A DNA stretch of 53,065 nt from SXRF01 sp964624555 (GCA_964624555.1 CAZUXB010000011.1:1-53065); one strand, 5' to 3'; counted from the first letter of the stretch, positions 15,877-25,698 are shown. Made by a program: numbers and translations. The notes: a model not told the origin generated them from the sequence alone.

Positions 15877-17861
15877 CGGTATCTCTGGACCAATTCAAGA
15901 AGACTTATATTACCGAATGTTTCGAACTGCTCGGTGATATGGAGTCACTGCTTCTTGGCCTGGATATTGAAGCGGCTGATGTAGAGCAGCTGAATGCTAT
16001 TTTCCGTTGCGCGCACTCGATAAAAGGTGGGGCCGGTGCATTCGGGCTTGATTATATCATGAATTTTACCCATGTGCTGGAGGCGCTTCTTGATTCGATG
16101 CGGGCGGGGGCGGTTAAACCATCGAAAATGGTGGTGGATATGCTGCTTAAATCTGTGGATATAGTAACCCAGATGGTGAGGGCAGCGCAGGATAATGTTG
16201 CGCCTCCTGATGGTCTGGGAGCAGAACTGCTTGCGCAGCTTAAGGAAGTTTCATCCGGCTCAGATGATGGTAAGGCGGGAGGAGTTGGGCAACAGGCAGT
16301 AATGAAAAAAGAAGCTGCTGCGGAAGAACACTGCTGGCAGATAAATTTTGCCCCGCATGAGACACTGCTTGCCACCGGCAATGAACCGCTGTTGATTTTG
16401 CGGGAGCTGGCACGCCTTGGAAAAACTGAGGTTACAGCCTTTACCCACCGGGTGCCGCCACTGGAAGAATTAAATCCTACCTGTTGCTATATCGGATGGT
16501 CTATAAACCTGCATACTGCCAGTCCGGAAACTGTAATCAGGGAGGTGTTCGAGTTTGTAGCGGATCATTGCGATCTGGCGATTATCAGGGAAGAAAAATC
16601 TTCCGATAATCAGGAAATAGTAGAGGTCCGTCCCAATGCAATTAAGTTAGCCGCAGATGATAACGGCGCGAAGGTTGTGCAGGCTACATCTATCCGTGTC
16701 GATCTGGAAAAGGTGGACAGGCTGGTCAATATGGTAGGTGATCTGGTTATTACCGAGGCGATGCTGAAAGCGCAAAGCCGTGATTTTGTCGGGGGGCAGT
16801 ATCTGGGGTTGCTGCGGGGGATAGATGAACTGTCGCAACATACCCGCGAGTTGCAGGAAGCGGTAATGGCGGTGCGGATGCAGCCGGTGAAATCAATTTT
16901 TTCACGGATGCCAAGGATTGTCCGTGATACATCGGCGCAGCTGGGCAAAGAGATACGGCTGGTAACATCCGGTGAAAACACTGAAGTCGATAAAACTGTT
17001 ATTGAACAGTTGGGAGATCCGCTGACCCATATGATACGCAATTCGGTTGACCACGGCATTGAAAGCCCGCAGGTACGGCTTGCTGCCGGAAAGCCGGAAG
17101 AGGGGACTATTTACCTTTCGGCGGACCATCGGGGTGGGCGGATTGTAATTGAAATAAGGGATGATGGGGCGGGGATTAACCGTGCCAAGGTTCTTGCCAA
17201 GGCCAAGGAAAAAGGGCTTGTTGCGGCAGATGCCACTCCCAGCGATGAGGAGTGCGATAACCTGATTTTTCTTCCCGGATTTTCTACTGCCGATACCGTA
17301 TCCAATATCTCCGGCCGTGGTGTCGGGATGGATGTGGTAAGGCGGAATATCCAAAGCCTTGGCGGGACAGTGCGGGTTACCACCAGCCTTGGCAAGGGTT
17401 CGTTATTTACTGTTTCCCTGCCACTTACGCTGGCCATTCTGGATGGGATGATAGTGCGTGTGGGCACAGAAAATTATATCATCCCTATAGCTAATATCAT
17501 TGAGACCATGCGTCCGAGACCGGAAAATGTGAAGCGGGTGGAAGGGCATAACGACGTAATAAATGTGCGTGGTGATTTTATCCCGGTTATCTACCTGTTT
17601 GAGATTTTCAATATAAGCGGAGCTGAGCGTGACCCTAGCAAAGCCCTTATTGTACTGGTGGAAAGCGGTCAGAAGAAACTGGGAGTGGTAGTTGACGAAC
17701 TTATTGGTCAGCAGCAGGTAGTCATAAAGAGTCTTGAGTCTAATTCCAATCCGGTTTCCGGGGTTTCCGGCGCAACCATACTGGGTGATGGCAGGGTTTC
17801 GCTTATATTGGATATTGCAGGACTTAAGCCACAACCAAATGATCAACTTAAAGCAGCGTAG
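15867..17861 (+). CDS. cheA: Chemotaxis histidine kinase CheA
   Basis: A 664-residue CheA. P1: HPt domain with phospho-accepting His50 in CAHSIKGGAGAFG. A variable linker or P2 region covers residues about 135-250. P3: dimerisation domain (IRVDLEKVDRLVNMVGDLVITEAML). P4: ATP-binding domain with N box DPLTHMIRNSVDHGIE, the IEIRDDGAGI motif and SGRGVGMDVVRRNIQ. P5: CheW-like domain from about 540, ending LILDIAGL. It phosphorylates CheY and CheB in response to the receptor. The start overlaps cheY by 10 bases, so expression is coupled. Confidence 0.96.
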   Translation: MPVTVSLDQFKKTYITECFELLGDMESLLLGLDIEAADVEQLNAIFRCAHSIKGGAGAFGLDYIMNFTHVLEALLDSMRAGAVKPSKMVVDMLLKSVDIVTQMVRAAQDNVAPPDGLGAELLAQLKEVSSGSDDGKAGGVGQQAVMKKEAAAEEHCWQINFAPHETLLATGNEPLLILRELARLGKTEVTAFTHRVPPLEELNPTCCYIGWSINLHTASPETVIREVFEFVADHCDLAIIREEKSSDNQEIVEVRPNAIKLAADDNGAKVVQATSIRVDLEKVDRLVNMVGDLVITEAMLKAQSRDFVGGQYLGLLRGIDELSQHTRELQEAVMAVRMQPVKSIFSRMPRIVRDTSAQLGKEIRLVTSGENTEVDKTVIEQLGDPLTHMIRNSVDHGIESPQVRLAAGKPEEGTIYLSADHRGGRIVIEIRDDGAGINRAKVLAKAKEKGLVAADATPSDEECDNLIFLPGFSTADTVSNISGRGVGMDVVRRNIQSLGGTVRVTTSLGKGSLFTVSLPLTLAILDGMIVRVGTENYIIPIANIIETMRPRPENVKRVEGHNDVINVRGDFIPVIYLFEIFNISGAERDPSKALIVLVESGQKKLGVVVDELIGQQQVVIKSLESNSNPVSGVSGATILGDGRVSLILDIAGLKPQPNDQLKAA

Positions 17862-17881
17862 ATAATTTCAGGGAGGAATTT

Positions 17882-18415
17882 ATGGCAGATAATTTTGATG
17901 GTGGTGTTGAAAAAGAGAACGCAGCTCAGAAATCAACATCGCGGCAGTTCCTAACCTTTACCGTGGATGGCGAGGAATACGGAGTTGATATAATGACAGT
18001 GCGTGAGATCAAAGGATGGACTGAAACTACGAGATTGCCTAATTCCCAGGAATTTATGCGTGGGGTTATGAATTTGCGTGGTTTGATTATTCCCATTTTT
18101 GATTTGCGCACACGCTTTCACCGTGGGGTAACGGAAGCAACGGCAAAGCATGTGGTGATTATTCTGGCAATGGCCAGCCGTAATATAGGCATCCTGGTGG
18201 ATACGGTTTCTGACATTCTTAATGCCAATTCCGAGCAGATAAAACCAGCTCCTGAAACTGAGATGCAGGATAAAGCAGATTATATCAGCGGCCTTATTTC
18301 ATTGGATAACAGAATGGTTGTGCTTCTGGATGTGGAGCACCTGTTTGAAGCACATCATATAGACAAAGCAGTTACATCCGGTGTTTCCACTACAAACGAC
18401 AGCATAGCAGCATAG
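17882..18415 (+). CDS. cheW: Chemotaxis coupling protein CheW
   Basis: A 177-residue CheW that links receptor and CheA. Family blocks are RQFLTFTVDGEEYGVDIMTVREI, RLPNSQEFMRGVMNLRGLIIPIFDLR and NIGILVDTVSDIL. A GGGAGGAATTT ribosome site precedes the ATG. The N-terminal 18 residues and the C-terminal 20 lie outside the domain and look disordered. It sits between cheA and the receptor gene. Confidence 0.95.
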   Translation: MADNFDGGVEKENAAQKSTSRQFLTFTVDGEEYGVDIMTVREIKGWTETTRLPNSQEFMRGVMNLRGLIIPIFDLRTRFHRGVTEATAKHVVIILAMASRNIGILVDTVSDILNANSEQIKPAPETEMQDKADYISGLISLDNRMVVLLDVEHLFEAHHIDKAVTSGVSTTNDSIAA

Positions 18416-18440
18416 CAATTAATTTATAAGGAGAAATAAT

Positions 18441-20339
18441 ATGTTTAAATCTGATACCAAAGAAATAAAGGCAAAACTTGCTGCGCTGGATAAATCACAG
18501 GCAGTAATAGAATTTTCTACAGATGGTACAATCATCACTGCCAACGATAATTTTCTGGGTACCCTCGGCTATAGCCTGGACGAAATTAAAGGCAAGCACC
18601 ATAGTATGTTTGTTGATGCCGCTTATCGGAATAGTGGTGAATACCAGCAGTTCTGGAACAATCTGAAAAGTGGGCAGTTCCAGGCTGGTGAGTACAAGCG
18701 TATTGGTAAAGGGGGGAAGGAAGTTTGGATACAGGCTTCTTATAATCCGCTGATTGATGAAAGAGGCAGGGCATATAAGGTGGTAAAATATGCTACCGAT
18801 ATCACAAAACAGAAACTTGAAAGCATAAATGGTGCCAGGCTTAAGCTGGCGTTGGATACATGCACCTCTAATGTCATGATGGCTGATGCTAATTTTAATA
18901 TCTGCTATTTGAATGGTTCGGTAATTTCTTTCCTTAGTGAAGCAGAAAAAGATATCCAGAAAGAGCTTTCTAATTTCAGGGTTGAGGGGCTGGTCGGTAA
19001 GAATATTGACATATTCCACAAGAATCCGGCACACCAGCGCAACATGCTGGAGAAGCTGTCAGGTACTTATAAAACATCAATACAGGTTGGCGGGCGTTCT
19101 TTCAACTTGGTGGCAAACCCTATCTTTAGTGCTACGAATGAACGCCTTGGCACGGTGGTAGAATGGCTGGACGGTACGGCAGTTGGTCTGACCGATGCCC
19201 TCAACCGTTCACAGGCGATAATTGAGTTCCAGATGGATGGTACTATCATTAGTGCTAATAATAATTTCCTGAGTGCGATGGGCTATTCGCTGGACGAAAT
19301 TAAAGGCAAACACCATAGCATGTTTGTTGATGCTGCTTATAAAGGTAGCGCTGAATATCGTAAATTCTGGGATGACCTGAACCGCGGGGAAGCACAAAGT
19401 GGTGAATTCAAGCGTGTAGGCAAAGGTGGGAGGGAGATATGGATCAACGCATCATATAACCCTATCGTTGACCTTAAGGGAAAAATTGTCCGGGTGGTAA
19501 AGACCGCTTCCGATGTAACCCAGATGGTGGTAACGCGTACGGAAAACGAACTGGGTATGAACGAGGCAGTGAAAGTCCTTACTGGTATTGCTGCCGGTGA
19601 CCTGACCCAGAAGATGAACATTGAATATAAAGGTACCTTCTCTGATATTAAAAAGGCGGTGAATTCTACGGTTGACCGTCTCTATGGTATGGTCAAACAG
19701 ATCATAGATGCTGCGCAATCAGTAAATGCGGCTGCAACCGAAATCGCTTCCGGCAGCACGGACCTTTCGCAGCGTACGGAAGAACAGGCTTCTTCTCTGG
19801 AAGAAACCGCAGCTTCCATGGAGCAGATTACTGGAACTGTTAAACAGAACTCGCAAAATGCAACCATGGCTAATGACCTTTCCAACAAGGCCAATGGTGT
19901 GGCAAGTGATGGTGGCAGGGTTGTTGGTGAGGCAGTTGTGGCGATGTCCAGTATTGAAAAATCATCCCAGAAAATTTCTGATATCATTGGTGTAATAGAT
20001 GAGATTGCCTTCCAGACTAATTTATTGGCGCTTAACGCGGCTGTGGAAGCTGCTAGGGCTGGTGATGCTGGTAAAGGGTTTGCGGTAGTGGCAAGTGAAG
20101 TTCGCTCTCTGGCCGGGCGTTCTGCTTCCGCTTCCAAGGAAATAAAAGCTCTTATCAATGAAAGCGCCGGGCAGGTGAAAAATGGTGCGGCATTGGTAAA
20201 TCAGGCTGGTGAAACCCTGAAAGGTATTGTTGGCTCGGTGCAGCAGGTGGCAGGTATTGTATCCGATATTGCAGCGGCAAGTAAGGAGCAGGCAACAGGT
20301 ATTGACGAAATAAATACCGCCATAACCCAGATGGATTAA
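18441..20339 (+). CDS. Soluble PAS-containing methyl-accepting chemotaxis protein, truncated by a stop
   Basis: A chemoreceptor with no membrane helix. PAS domains lie at about residues 10-125 and 255-370 and are close duplicates: both contain YSLDEIKGKHHSMFVDAAY. A more divergent PAS-like segment lies between them. Next come a HAMP-like piece (GIAAGDLTQKMNIEYKGTF) and the MCP signalling coiled coil, with hairpin tip DEIAFQTNLLALNAAVEAARAG. It probably senses redox state, energy or a cytosolic ligand through PAS. The frame stops at TAA 20337-20339, directly after AITQMD, where homologues continue QVTQQNAAL. The same frame then stays open for 99 more codons. A good GGAG ribosome site precedes the ATG. 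Confidence 0.9.
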   Translation: MFKSDTKEIKAKLAALDKSQAVIEFSTDGTIITANDNFLGTLGYSLDEIKGKHHSMFVDAAYRNSGEYQQFWNNLKSGQFQAGEYKRIGKGGKEVWIQASYNPLIDERGRAYKVVKYATDITKQKLESINGARLKLALDTCTSNVMMADANFNICYLNGSVISFLSEAEKDIQKELSNFRVEGLVGKNIDIFHKNPAHQRNMLEKLSGTYKTSIQVGGRSFNLVANPIFSATNERLGTVVEWLDGTAVGLTDALNRSQAIIEFQMDGTIISANNNFLSAMGYSLDEIKGKHHSMFVDAAYKGSAEYRKFWDDLNRGEAQSGEFKRVGKGGREIWINASYNPIVDLKGKIVRVVKTASDVTQMVVTRTENELGMNEAVKVLTGIAAGDLTQKMNIEYKGTFSDIKKAVNSTVDRLYGMVKQIIDAAQSVNAAATEIASGSTDLSQRTEEQASSLEETAASMEQITGTVKQNSQNATMANDLSNKANGVASDGGRVVGEAVVAMSSIEKSSQKISDIIGVIDEIAFQTNLLALNAAVEAARAGDAGKGFAVVASEVRSLAGRSASASKEIKALINESAGQVKNGAALVNQAGETLKGIVGSVQQVAGIVSDIAAASKEQATGIDEINTAITQMD

Positions 20340-20639
20340 GTAACCCAGCAAAATGCCGCACTTGGGGAAGAAAATACGGCGGCAGCCCAGTCTATGGTTG
20401 AACAGGCTAGGGAACTGGAAAAACTGATGAGCTTCTTTAAGATTAATGAGGGGGAAGCTAGTGAGGAACATATTTACCATGAAACCAAGCCAAAACTTGC
20501 GGCAGTCAATGAGAAGGTTGTGCAAAAGAAGGCCGGGGCGAACGTAGTTGGAATCAAGAATGCTGCCCGTCCTGCTGCAAAGCCAGCTAAGGCAGTGGGC
20601 GATAAATCTAGTTATTCTTCTGACTGGAAAGAATTTTAG
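20340..20639 (+). pseudogene. 3' remainder of the chemoreceptor gene after an in-frame TAA
   Basis: In the same frame as the receptor, this reads VTQQNAALGEENTAAAQSMV and then ELEKLMSFFKI, the normal C-terminal end of the MCP helical bundle. A Lys/Ala-rich tail ends WKEF. A C-to-T change in a single CAA codon would create the TAA. It is either a nonsense mutation, a read-through site or a sequencing error. The tail lacks a classical NWETF-type CheR-binding pentapeptide. Confidence 0.85.
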
Positions 20640-20659
20640 TAGTGTCAGGCGGATAAGCT

Positions 20660-21508
20660 ATGCAACAAAACTTAAAGCAAGATGATGACCGGGAGTTTGC
20701 CTTCAGCGACAAGGATTTTTCTTTCCTTGACGGGCTGGTTAATAAACGTACCGGCATCATGATGAATAATAACAAAAAAAACATGGTTTATTCACGTCTG
20801 GCGCGGCGCTTGCGGGCTCTCAACATGAAAACTTTTGCCCAGTACTGTGAATTTATAGAGAGTGAAAGGGGTGACAGTGAGATTGGCAATCTGGTTAATG
20901 CCATAACCACCAACCTGACCAGTTTTTTTCGCGAAGGACATCATTTTGATCATCTGCGCGATACAGTGCTAATGCCTATATTAAAATCAAATCCAGCACC
21001 CAAGAAACTGCGCATATGGTCGGCAGGATGTTCAGCAGGGATGGAAGCTTATTCAATTGCCATGACCATTAAATCGGTTTTTAAGGATCTGGCAGCGTGG
21101 GACGCGCGTATCCTTGCCACTGACATTGATACCAATATGCTGGATATCGGCAGAAGGGGCCAGTACAGCATTGAGCAATTAGAAAAAATCCCCGATGCCT
21201 ATCATTCTTACCTGGAAGAAACAGAAGATGAAGAACATATAATAATGAAAGATTTCCTTAGGGAACTGGTTGCCTTCAAACAGCTTAACCTGCTTGAAGA
21301 GTGGCCTATGTCCGGGTTGTTTGATGCGGTATTCTGCCGCAATGTGGTTATCTATTTTGACAAACCAACGCAAATGAAACTTTTTAACCGGATAGCAGAT
21401 TATATCAAGCCGGATGGCTGGTTATATATCGGCCATTCGGAGAATCTCCATAAGGTTTGCGACCGTTTTGCGCCGATTGGCAACACCATATACAGGAAGA
21501 TTAAATAA
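20660..21508 (+). CDS. cheR: Chemotaxis protein methyltransferase CheR
   Basis: A 282-residue SAM-dependent enzyme that methylates receptor glutamates. The N-terminal helical domain includes LVNAITTNLTSFFREGHHFDHL. The SAM-binding domain has LRIWSAGCSAGMEAYSIAM and the catalytic-domain motif FDAVFCRNVVIYFDKPTQ. It ends HSENLHKVCDRFAPIGNTIYRK, a normal family terminus. It is joined to cheD by a TAATG overlap. Confidence 0.95.
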   Translation: MQQNLKQDDDREFAFSDKDFSFLDGLVNKRTGIMMNNNKKNMVYSRLARRLRALNMKTFAQYCEFIESERGDSEIGNLVNAITTNLTSFFREGHHFDHLRDTVLMPILKSNPAPKKLRIWSAGCSAGMEAYSIAMTIKSVFKDLAAWDARILATDIDTNMLDIGRRGQYSIEQLEKIPDAYHSYLEETEDEEHIIMKDFLRELVAFKQLNLLEEWPMSGLFDAVFCRNVVIYFDKPTQMKLFNRIADYIKPDGWLYIGHSENLHKVCDRFAPIGNTIYRKIK

Positions 21509-22155
21509 TGAATATTCCCAACCAGAAAAACCGTCAGGTACAGAATCGTGTAGAGCCGCCAATAAGCAGTTATTTCAGCGGTGTTAAACGTTATTATGAT
21601 GCGAAAGAAAAGATAAATGTAATTAAGATATTTGCTGGTGATTACTATGTTTCCAAGTCTGCGGATGAAATGATCTCAACAATACTTGGCTCCTGTGTGG
21701 CAGCTTGTATCCGTGATCCCTACGCCAGTGTTGGTGGGATGAACCATTTTTTACTGCCTGGTGATGGCAATATGGATAGTACCAACAGCGATGCCGCACG
21801 CTATGGTGTATTTGCCATGGAAAGCCTGATAAACGGGATCATGAAAGAGGGCGGGCGGAAGGACAGGTTGGAAATAAAAGTTTTCGGTGGTGGGAATGTT
21901 ACCAGTAATACCGCACGTATCGGCAGTAAGAATGCGCAGTTCATCCGTGATTTTTTACACAAGGAAGGATTCTCGAAATTTTCTGAGGATCTGGAGGGCA
22001 ATAGCCCGCGCCGTGTTCATTATTACCCTGTCAGCGGCAAGGTGATGGTTAGGTTGTTACGCCGCGCTGAGGATATGGTGGTGGTAGAAGAAGAAGCAAC
22101 CTATAAAAAAGAAATCATCAGCCATCCAATTGGAGGTGAAGTTGAGTTGTTCTAG
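21508..22155 (+). CDS. cheD: Chemoreceptor glutamine deamidase CheD
   Basis: A 215-residue CheD that deamidates receptor glutamines so they can be methylated. The catalytic Cys63 (ILGSCVAACI) and His80 (VGGMNHFLLP) are present, as is KVFGGGNV. The N-terminal 35 residues are an extension beyond the usual domain. It is coupled to cheR, and cheB begins 12 bases after it. Confidence 0.93.
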   Translation: MNIPNQKNRQVQNRVEPPISSYFSGVKRYYDAKEKINVIKIFAGDYYVSKSADEMISTILGSCVAACIRDPYASVGGMNHFLLPGDGNMDSTNSDAARYGVFAMESLINGIMKEGGRKDRLEIKVFGGGNVTSNTARIGSKNAQFIRDFLHKEGFSKFSEDLEGNSPRRVHYYPVSGKVMVRLLRRAEDMVVVEEEATYKKEIISHPIGGEVELF

Positions 22156-22167
22156 TGTGAGTACAGT

Positions 22168-23217
22168 ATGAAACCTATCACCGTACTTATCGTTGATGAT
22201 TCGGCTTTTATACGCCAGATGCTCATGGAAATGTTATCTTCCGACAAGGAGATCAAGGTCATAGGTATGGCCTCTGATCCGTTTGAAGCCAGGGAAAAAA
22301 TAAAAGAACTTAATCCCGATGTGCTTACGCTTGATGTTGAAATGCCCAAAATGGACGGGCTGACTTTCTTAGAAAAAATCATGAGCCTGCGCCCGATGCC
22401 TGTCATCATGGTTTCGACATTAAGCGGCAAGGGCACGGATGTTGCCATTCGTGCCTTGCAGATAGGTGCTGTGGAATGTATAGCAAAACCTGTGGAAACT
22501 ACGCCAGAAGGGCTGGAAAAATTCTCGCTGGAATTATGTACCACGGTGAAGAACGCTGCAGCTGCCCGTTCCAATATTGCTAATACACGCAGCAAAAGGC
22601 ATGAGCGTCCACTGACCCAGATTGCAGCAAGGCGTATTTCTCCGAAGGCGCCAAAACTTATTGCTATTGGCGCATCAACTGGCGGTGTTGAAACCATTTC
22701 GGAAATTCTACCATATTTACCGTGTAACTGCCCGCCGATAGTCATAACCCAACATATGCCCCCGGTATTTACGGCAAGTTTTGCCAGGCGGATTTCTTCT
22801 TTATGCCAGTTCCCGGTTTATGAGGCGGCGGATGGCATGATATTAAAGGCTGGTATGGCCTGTATCGCTGCCGGAGGTACGCAACTGAAAATAGTGCAGC
22901 GGGCAGGAGGGCTTGTCTGTAAGGTGACTGACGACAAGCCGGTCAATAACCATAAGCCATCTGTTGATTTTACTTTCGATTCGATTGTCGAAGCGGTTGG
23001 TGCCGATACTCTGGCTATTATTCTGACCGGGATGGGCAAAGACGGAGCCGAGGGATTGCTTAGATTACGTAAAGCCGGAGCTTATACTATTGGCCAGAAT
23101 GAGGCAACCTGCGTTGTATATGGAATGCCACAGGCAGCCTTTAATATAGGAGCGGTTATTGAAGTTCTGCCTCTTCCTGCTATTTCTGATGCCATTATCA
23201 GGAAGTGCTTCATATAA
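22168..23217 (+). CDS. cheB: Chemotaxis methylesterase CheB
   Basis: A 349-residue CheB. The N-terminal receiver domain is phosphorylated at Asp56 (VLTLDVEMPKMDG). The C-terminal methylesterase domain has the Ser of IGASTGGVE, the His of QHMPPVFT, and the Asp region LTGMGKDGAEGL. It demethylates receptors when phosphorylated by CheA. It is last in the eight-gene operon. No terminator is evident before the next gene 44 bases on. Confidence 0.95.
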   Translation: MKPITVLIVDDSAFIRQMLMEMLSSDKEIKVIGMASDPFEAREKIKELNPDVLTLDVEMPKMDGLTFLEKIMSLRPMPVIMVSTLSGKGTDVAIRALQIGAVECIAKPVETTPEGLEKFSLELCTTVKNAAAARSNIANTRSKRHERPLTQIAARRISPKAPKLIAIGASTGGVETISEILPYLPCNCPPIVITQHMPPVFTASFARRISSLCQFPVYEAADGMILKAGMACIAAGGTQLKIVQRAGGLVCKVTDDKPVNNHKPSVDFTFDSIVEAVGADTLAIILTGMGKDGAEGLLRLRKAGAYTIGQNEATCVVYGMPQAAFNIGAVIEVLPLPAISDAIIRKCFI

Positions 23218-23261
23218 ATATATTTTATTGCCAGAACAAATGATGTTGCTAAGTTCAGCAG

Positions 23262-24152
23262 ATGTTCCCTCTTTCCAGAAACAAACAAGCTATTGCATAT
23301 ATGCTTGGGGCGATGTTTTGCCTTTCATCGATGAATGTTGCCCTGCGCATCCTGTCCGGGGCTGATGGTTTGCATCCAACGCAGATTGTAGTACTCCGGC
23401 ATATTTGCAGTATTATCATTGTCCTGTTCTGGGCATCTTTCCTGCGGATGAAAATTTCAAATTTTTATAGTAAGCGCCTGTCGGGGCATTTCTGGCGGGC
23501 AACTTTTGGTGTCTGCGCCATGGAGATGTGGTTCTATTCAATATCAATTATGCCCATTACAATTGTTACCGCACTTTCCTTTAGCACGCCGATATTTTCT
23601 ACTATCCTGGCGATAATTTTTCTGGGCGAAAAGGCAGGTATCCGCCGTTGGAGCGCGATTTTAAGCGGGTTTATTGGTGTGCTTATTATTTTGCGGCCTG
23701 ATGTAAGTGGTATCAGCAGTTCCGGGTGGATTGTAATTGGTTCATCGCTACTTATGGCCGGTTCCGGGGTTATGGTAAAAAGCCTTACCAGCAGCGAGGC
23801 ACCGGAAACTATCGTGTTTTATATGTCGTTTTTTATGCTGATATGGTCTATTCCGCTGGCGGTTCCTTACTGGCATCATTTCACGATACCACAGCTGGGA
23901 ATGGCTTTTATAATAGCCCTCTGTTCTACGGCAGCCCATCTATTTATGGCGCGGGCATTCATGCGTGCCGAGCTGGTGAAGTTGGTACCACTTGATTTTA
24001 CCCGCCTGATATTTACAGCAATACTTGCCTATATATTCTTCGGTGAAACCATAGACAGTCAGACTATATGCGGTTCAGCGGTGATAGTTACCAGTGCGGT
24101 TTACATAGCGCACAGGGAAGCAAAACTGAAGAAGGTTATTTCTCAAGAATAG
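23262..24152 (+). CDS. EamA/DMT-family transporter
   Basis: A 296-residue membrane protein with about ten predicted helices in two EamA repeats. The first runs from AMFCLSSMNVALRIL to SGFIGVLIILRPD and the second from IVIGSSLLMAGSGVMVKSL to the end. It is related to RhaT/YdcZ-like drug and metabolite exporters, but the substrate is unknown. It could start at 23262 or at the later ATG in AYMLGAMF. Its 3' end overlaps the convergent dctA-type gene by 17 bases. The co-direction with cheB is probably coincidental. Confidence 0.85.
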   Translation: MFPLSRNKQAIAYMLGAMFCLSSMNVALRILSGADGLHPTQIVVLRHICSIIIVLFWASFLRMKISNFYSKRLSGHFWRATFGVCAMEMWFYSISIMPITIVTALSFSTPIFSTILAIIFLGEKAGIRRWSAILSGFIGVLIILRPDVSGISSSGWIVIGSSLLMAGSGVMVKSLTSSEAPETIVFYMSFFMLIWSIPLAVPYWHHFTIPQLGMAFIIALCSTAAHLFMARAFMRAELVKLVPLDFTRLIFTAILAYIFFGETIDSQTICGSAVIVTSAVYIAHREAKLKKVISQE

Positions 24153-25578
24153 TAAGGTCAGCTTCAACTTTTCCGGTCAGTACATCGCTGGCCAGTTTGT
24201 AATCCAACTCTTTCTCCCATTTTGCTATAACAATCGCAGCTATACCGTTACCAATAAGGTTAACTATTGCACGGCCAGTAGACATGAAGCGGTCAATGGC
24301 AAAGAGAAGGGCAAGGCCCACGGTTAGCTTTTCTGGTGGGACAATATTCATGGAAGCAAGCGTTGCCGCCAGTACTAAGAAGGCGCTACCAGTGACCCCT
24401 GCCGCACCTTTTGAGGTTATCAGAAGCACACCGAGCAGGGTGCATTCCTGCCAGAAAGTAATAGGAGTATCGGTTGCGTATGTTACGAACAGTCCGCCCA
24501 TAATGAAATAGAGAGAGGAGCCATCAAGGTTGAAGGAATAGCCTGCAGGGATGGTAAGTCCTACTACTTTTTTTGAACATCCCATAGCGGCGAGTTTTTC
24601 CATCATACGCGGCAGTACAGTTTCTGATGATGATGTGCCGAGAACAATGAATAGTTCTTCACGGATATATGAAATGAATTGAAAGGTGCTTAGTTTGCAA
24701 TAAAAGCGCATAATCGGTGCCAGCACCAATAATATGAACATCACGCAGGTTGCATAGAATAATAGCAGCAGTTCGCTGAGCTCAACCAGTGAATAAAGGC
24801 CGAACTTACCTATGGTATAGGACATAGCGCCGAATGCACCAATAGGTGCCAGCTTAGTTACGATATCCACCATTTTGAACAATACATGGGAAAAATCATC
24901 AACCATAGCATGGGTTCTTTTCCCGCCTTCCCCAAGTTTAGCCAGTGACAATGCGAATAATATGGCCAGAAGAAGAACCTGTAATATTTCACCATCAGAG
25001 AAAGCGCTGACAAAAGTGTGGGGTATTATATTCATGAGGAAATCAATGGTGCCGGAAAGATGGGCACCTTCAATTTTTTTACTCACATCGCTGGCTACCG
25101 GTGCCGCGTGAATATGCATACCATTGCCTGGCTCAAATAAGCTGACTACCACCCAGCCGATGACAAGGGCTAAGGTAGTTATAATTTCAAACCAGAGTAT
25201 TGCCTTTGCCCCCACCCGGCCAACCTGTTTAACATCTCCCATACCAGCAATACCGCTTACAATTGTGCAGAATATTATTGGTGCAATAAGCATTTTTATG
25301 AGGTTGATGAAGGCGTCACCCAGAGGCTTCATTTTTTCAGCAAGGCCGGGAAGGCATTTGCCAGCGGTATCAAACCCGGAGTAACAGGTTTCTGCTATTT
25401 CTTTACCAGCATTAGGTAGGCCAGCCTTTATTACCTGGACGCTAGGATACATTGCTCCCATAGCTACTCCAAGGAAAATAGCAAACAATACTTGAAGGAG
25501 AAGGGATTTATAGAATGGTTTTTCTGGTTTTTTTTCTGGGAGTTTTCTTGAAACTTTAGGAGCGATAGTTGAATTCAT
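24136..25578 (-). CDS. dctA: Dicarboxylate/amino-acid:cation symporter (DctA/GltP family)
   Basis: A 480-residue DAACS transporter importing C4-dicarboxylates or glutamate/aspartate with Na or H. Signatures are the serine-rich HP1 region LGTSSSETVLPRMM, the TM7 segment AGYSFNLDGSSLYF, ITSKGAAGVTGSAF (HP2) and DRFMSTGRAIVNLIGNGIA (TM8). A periplasmic insert near residues 75-100 with two cysteines (CYSGFDTAGKCLPG) is typical of the DctA branch. Feeding of malate or succinate would fit the neighbouring TCA genes. An 11-bp inverted repeat lies upstream. Confidence 0.88.
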   Translation of the reverse strand: MNSTIAPKVSRKLPEKKPEKPFYKSLLLQVLFAIFLGVAMGAMYPSVQVIKAGLPNAGKEIAETCYSGFDTAGKCLPGLAEKMKPLGDAFINLIKMLIAPIIFCTIVSGIAGMGDVKQVGRVGAKAILWFEIITTLALVIGWVVVSLFEPGNGMHIHAAPVASDVSKKIEGAHLSGTIDFLMNIIPHTFVSAFSDGEILQVLLLAILFALSLAKLGEGGKRTHAMVDDFSHVLFKMVDIVTKLAPIGAFGAMSYTIGKFGLYSLVELSELLLLFYATCVMFILLVLAPIMRFYCKLSTFQFISYIREELFIVLGTSSSETVLPRMMEKLAAMGCSKKVVGLTIPAGYSFNLDGSSLYFIMGGLFVTYATDTPITFWQECTLLGVLLITSKGAAGVTGSAFLVLAATLASMNIVPPEKLTVGLALLFAIDRFMSTGRAIVNLIGNGIAAIVIAKWEKELDYKLASDVLTGKVEADLTILEK

Positions 25579-25603
25579 GATACCTTCCGTGAGTATTCTC
25601 TAT

Positions 25604-25667
25604 ATAGTTTTTGCACCAGGGAAGTAGCATTTAAGCCAAAATCTGGCAAATGACCAGCAAAAACTAT
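25604..25667. promoter_or_regulatory. Spaced 11-bp inverted repeat upstream of the dicarboxylate symporter
   Basis: ATAGTTTTTGC at 25604-25614 and its exact complement at 25657-25667 lie in the leader of the symporter gene. They could be operator half-sites or a long-loop hairpin; no consensus promoter was fixed. Confidence 0.35.
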
Positions 25668-25698
25668 GCTGCACTGCGGCATGCAATATAGGCTAATA

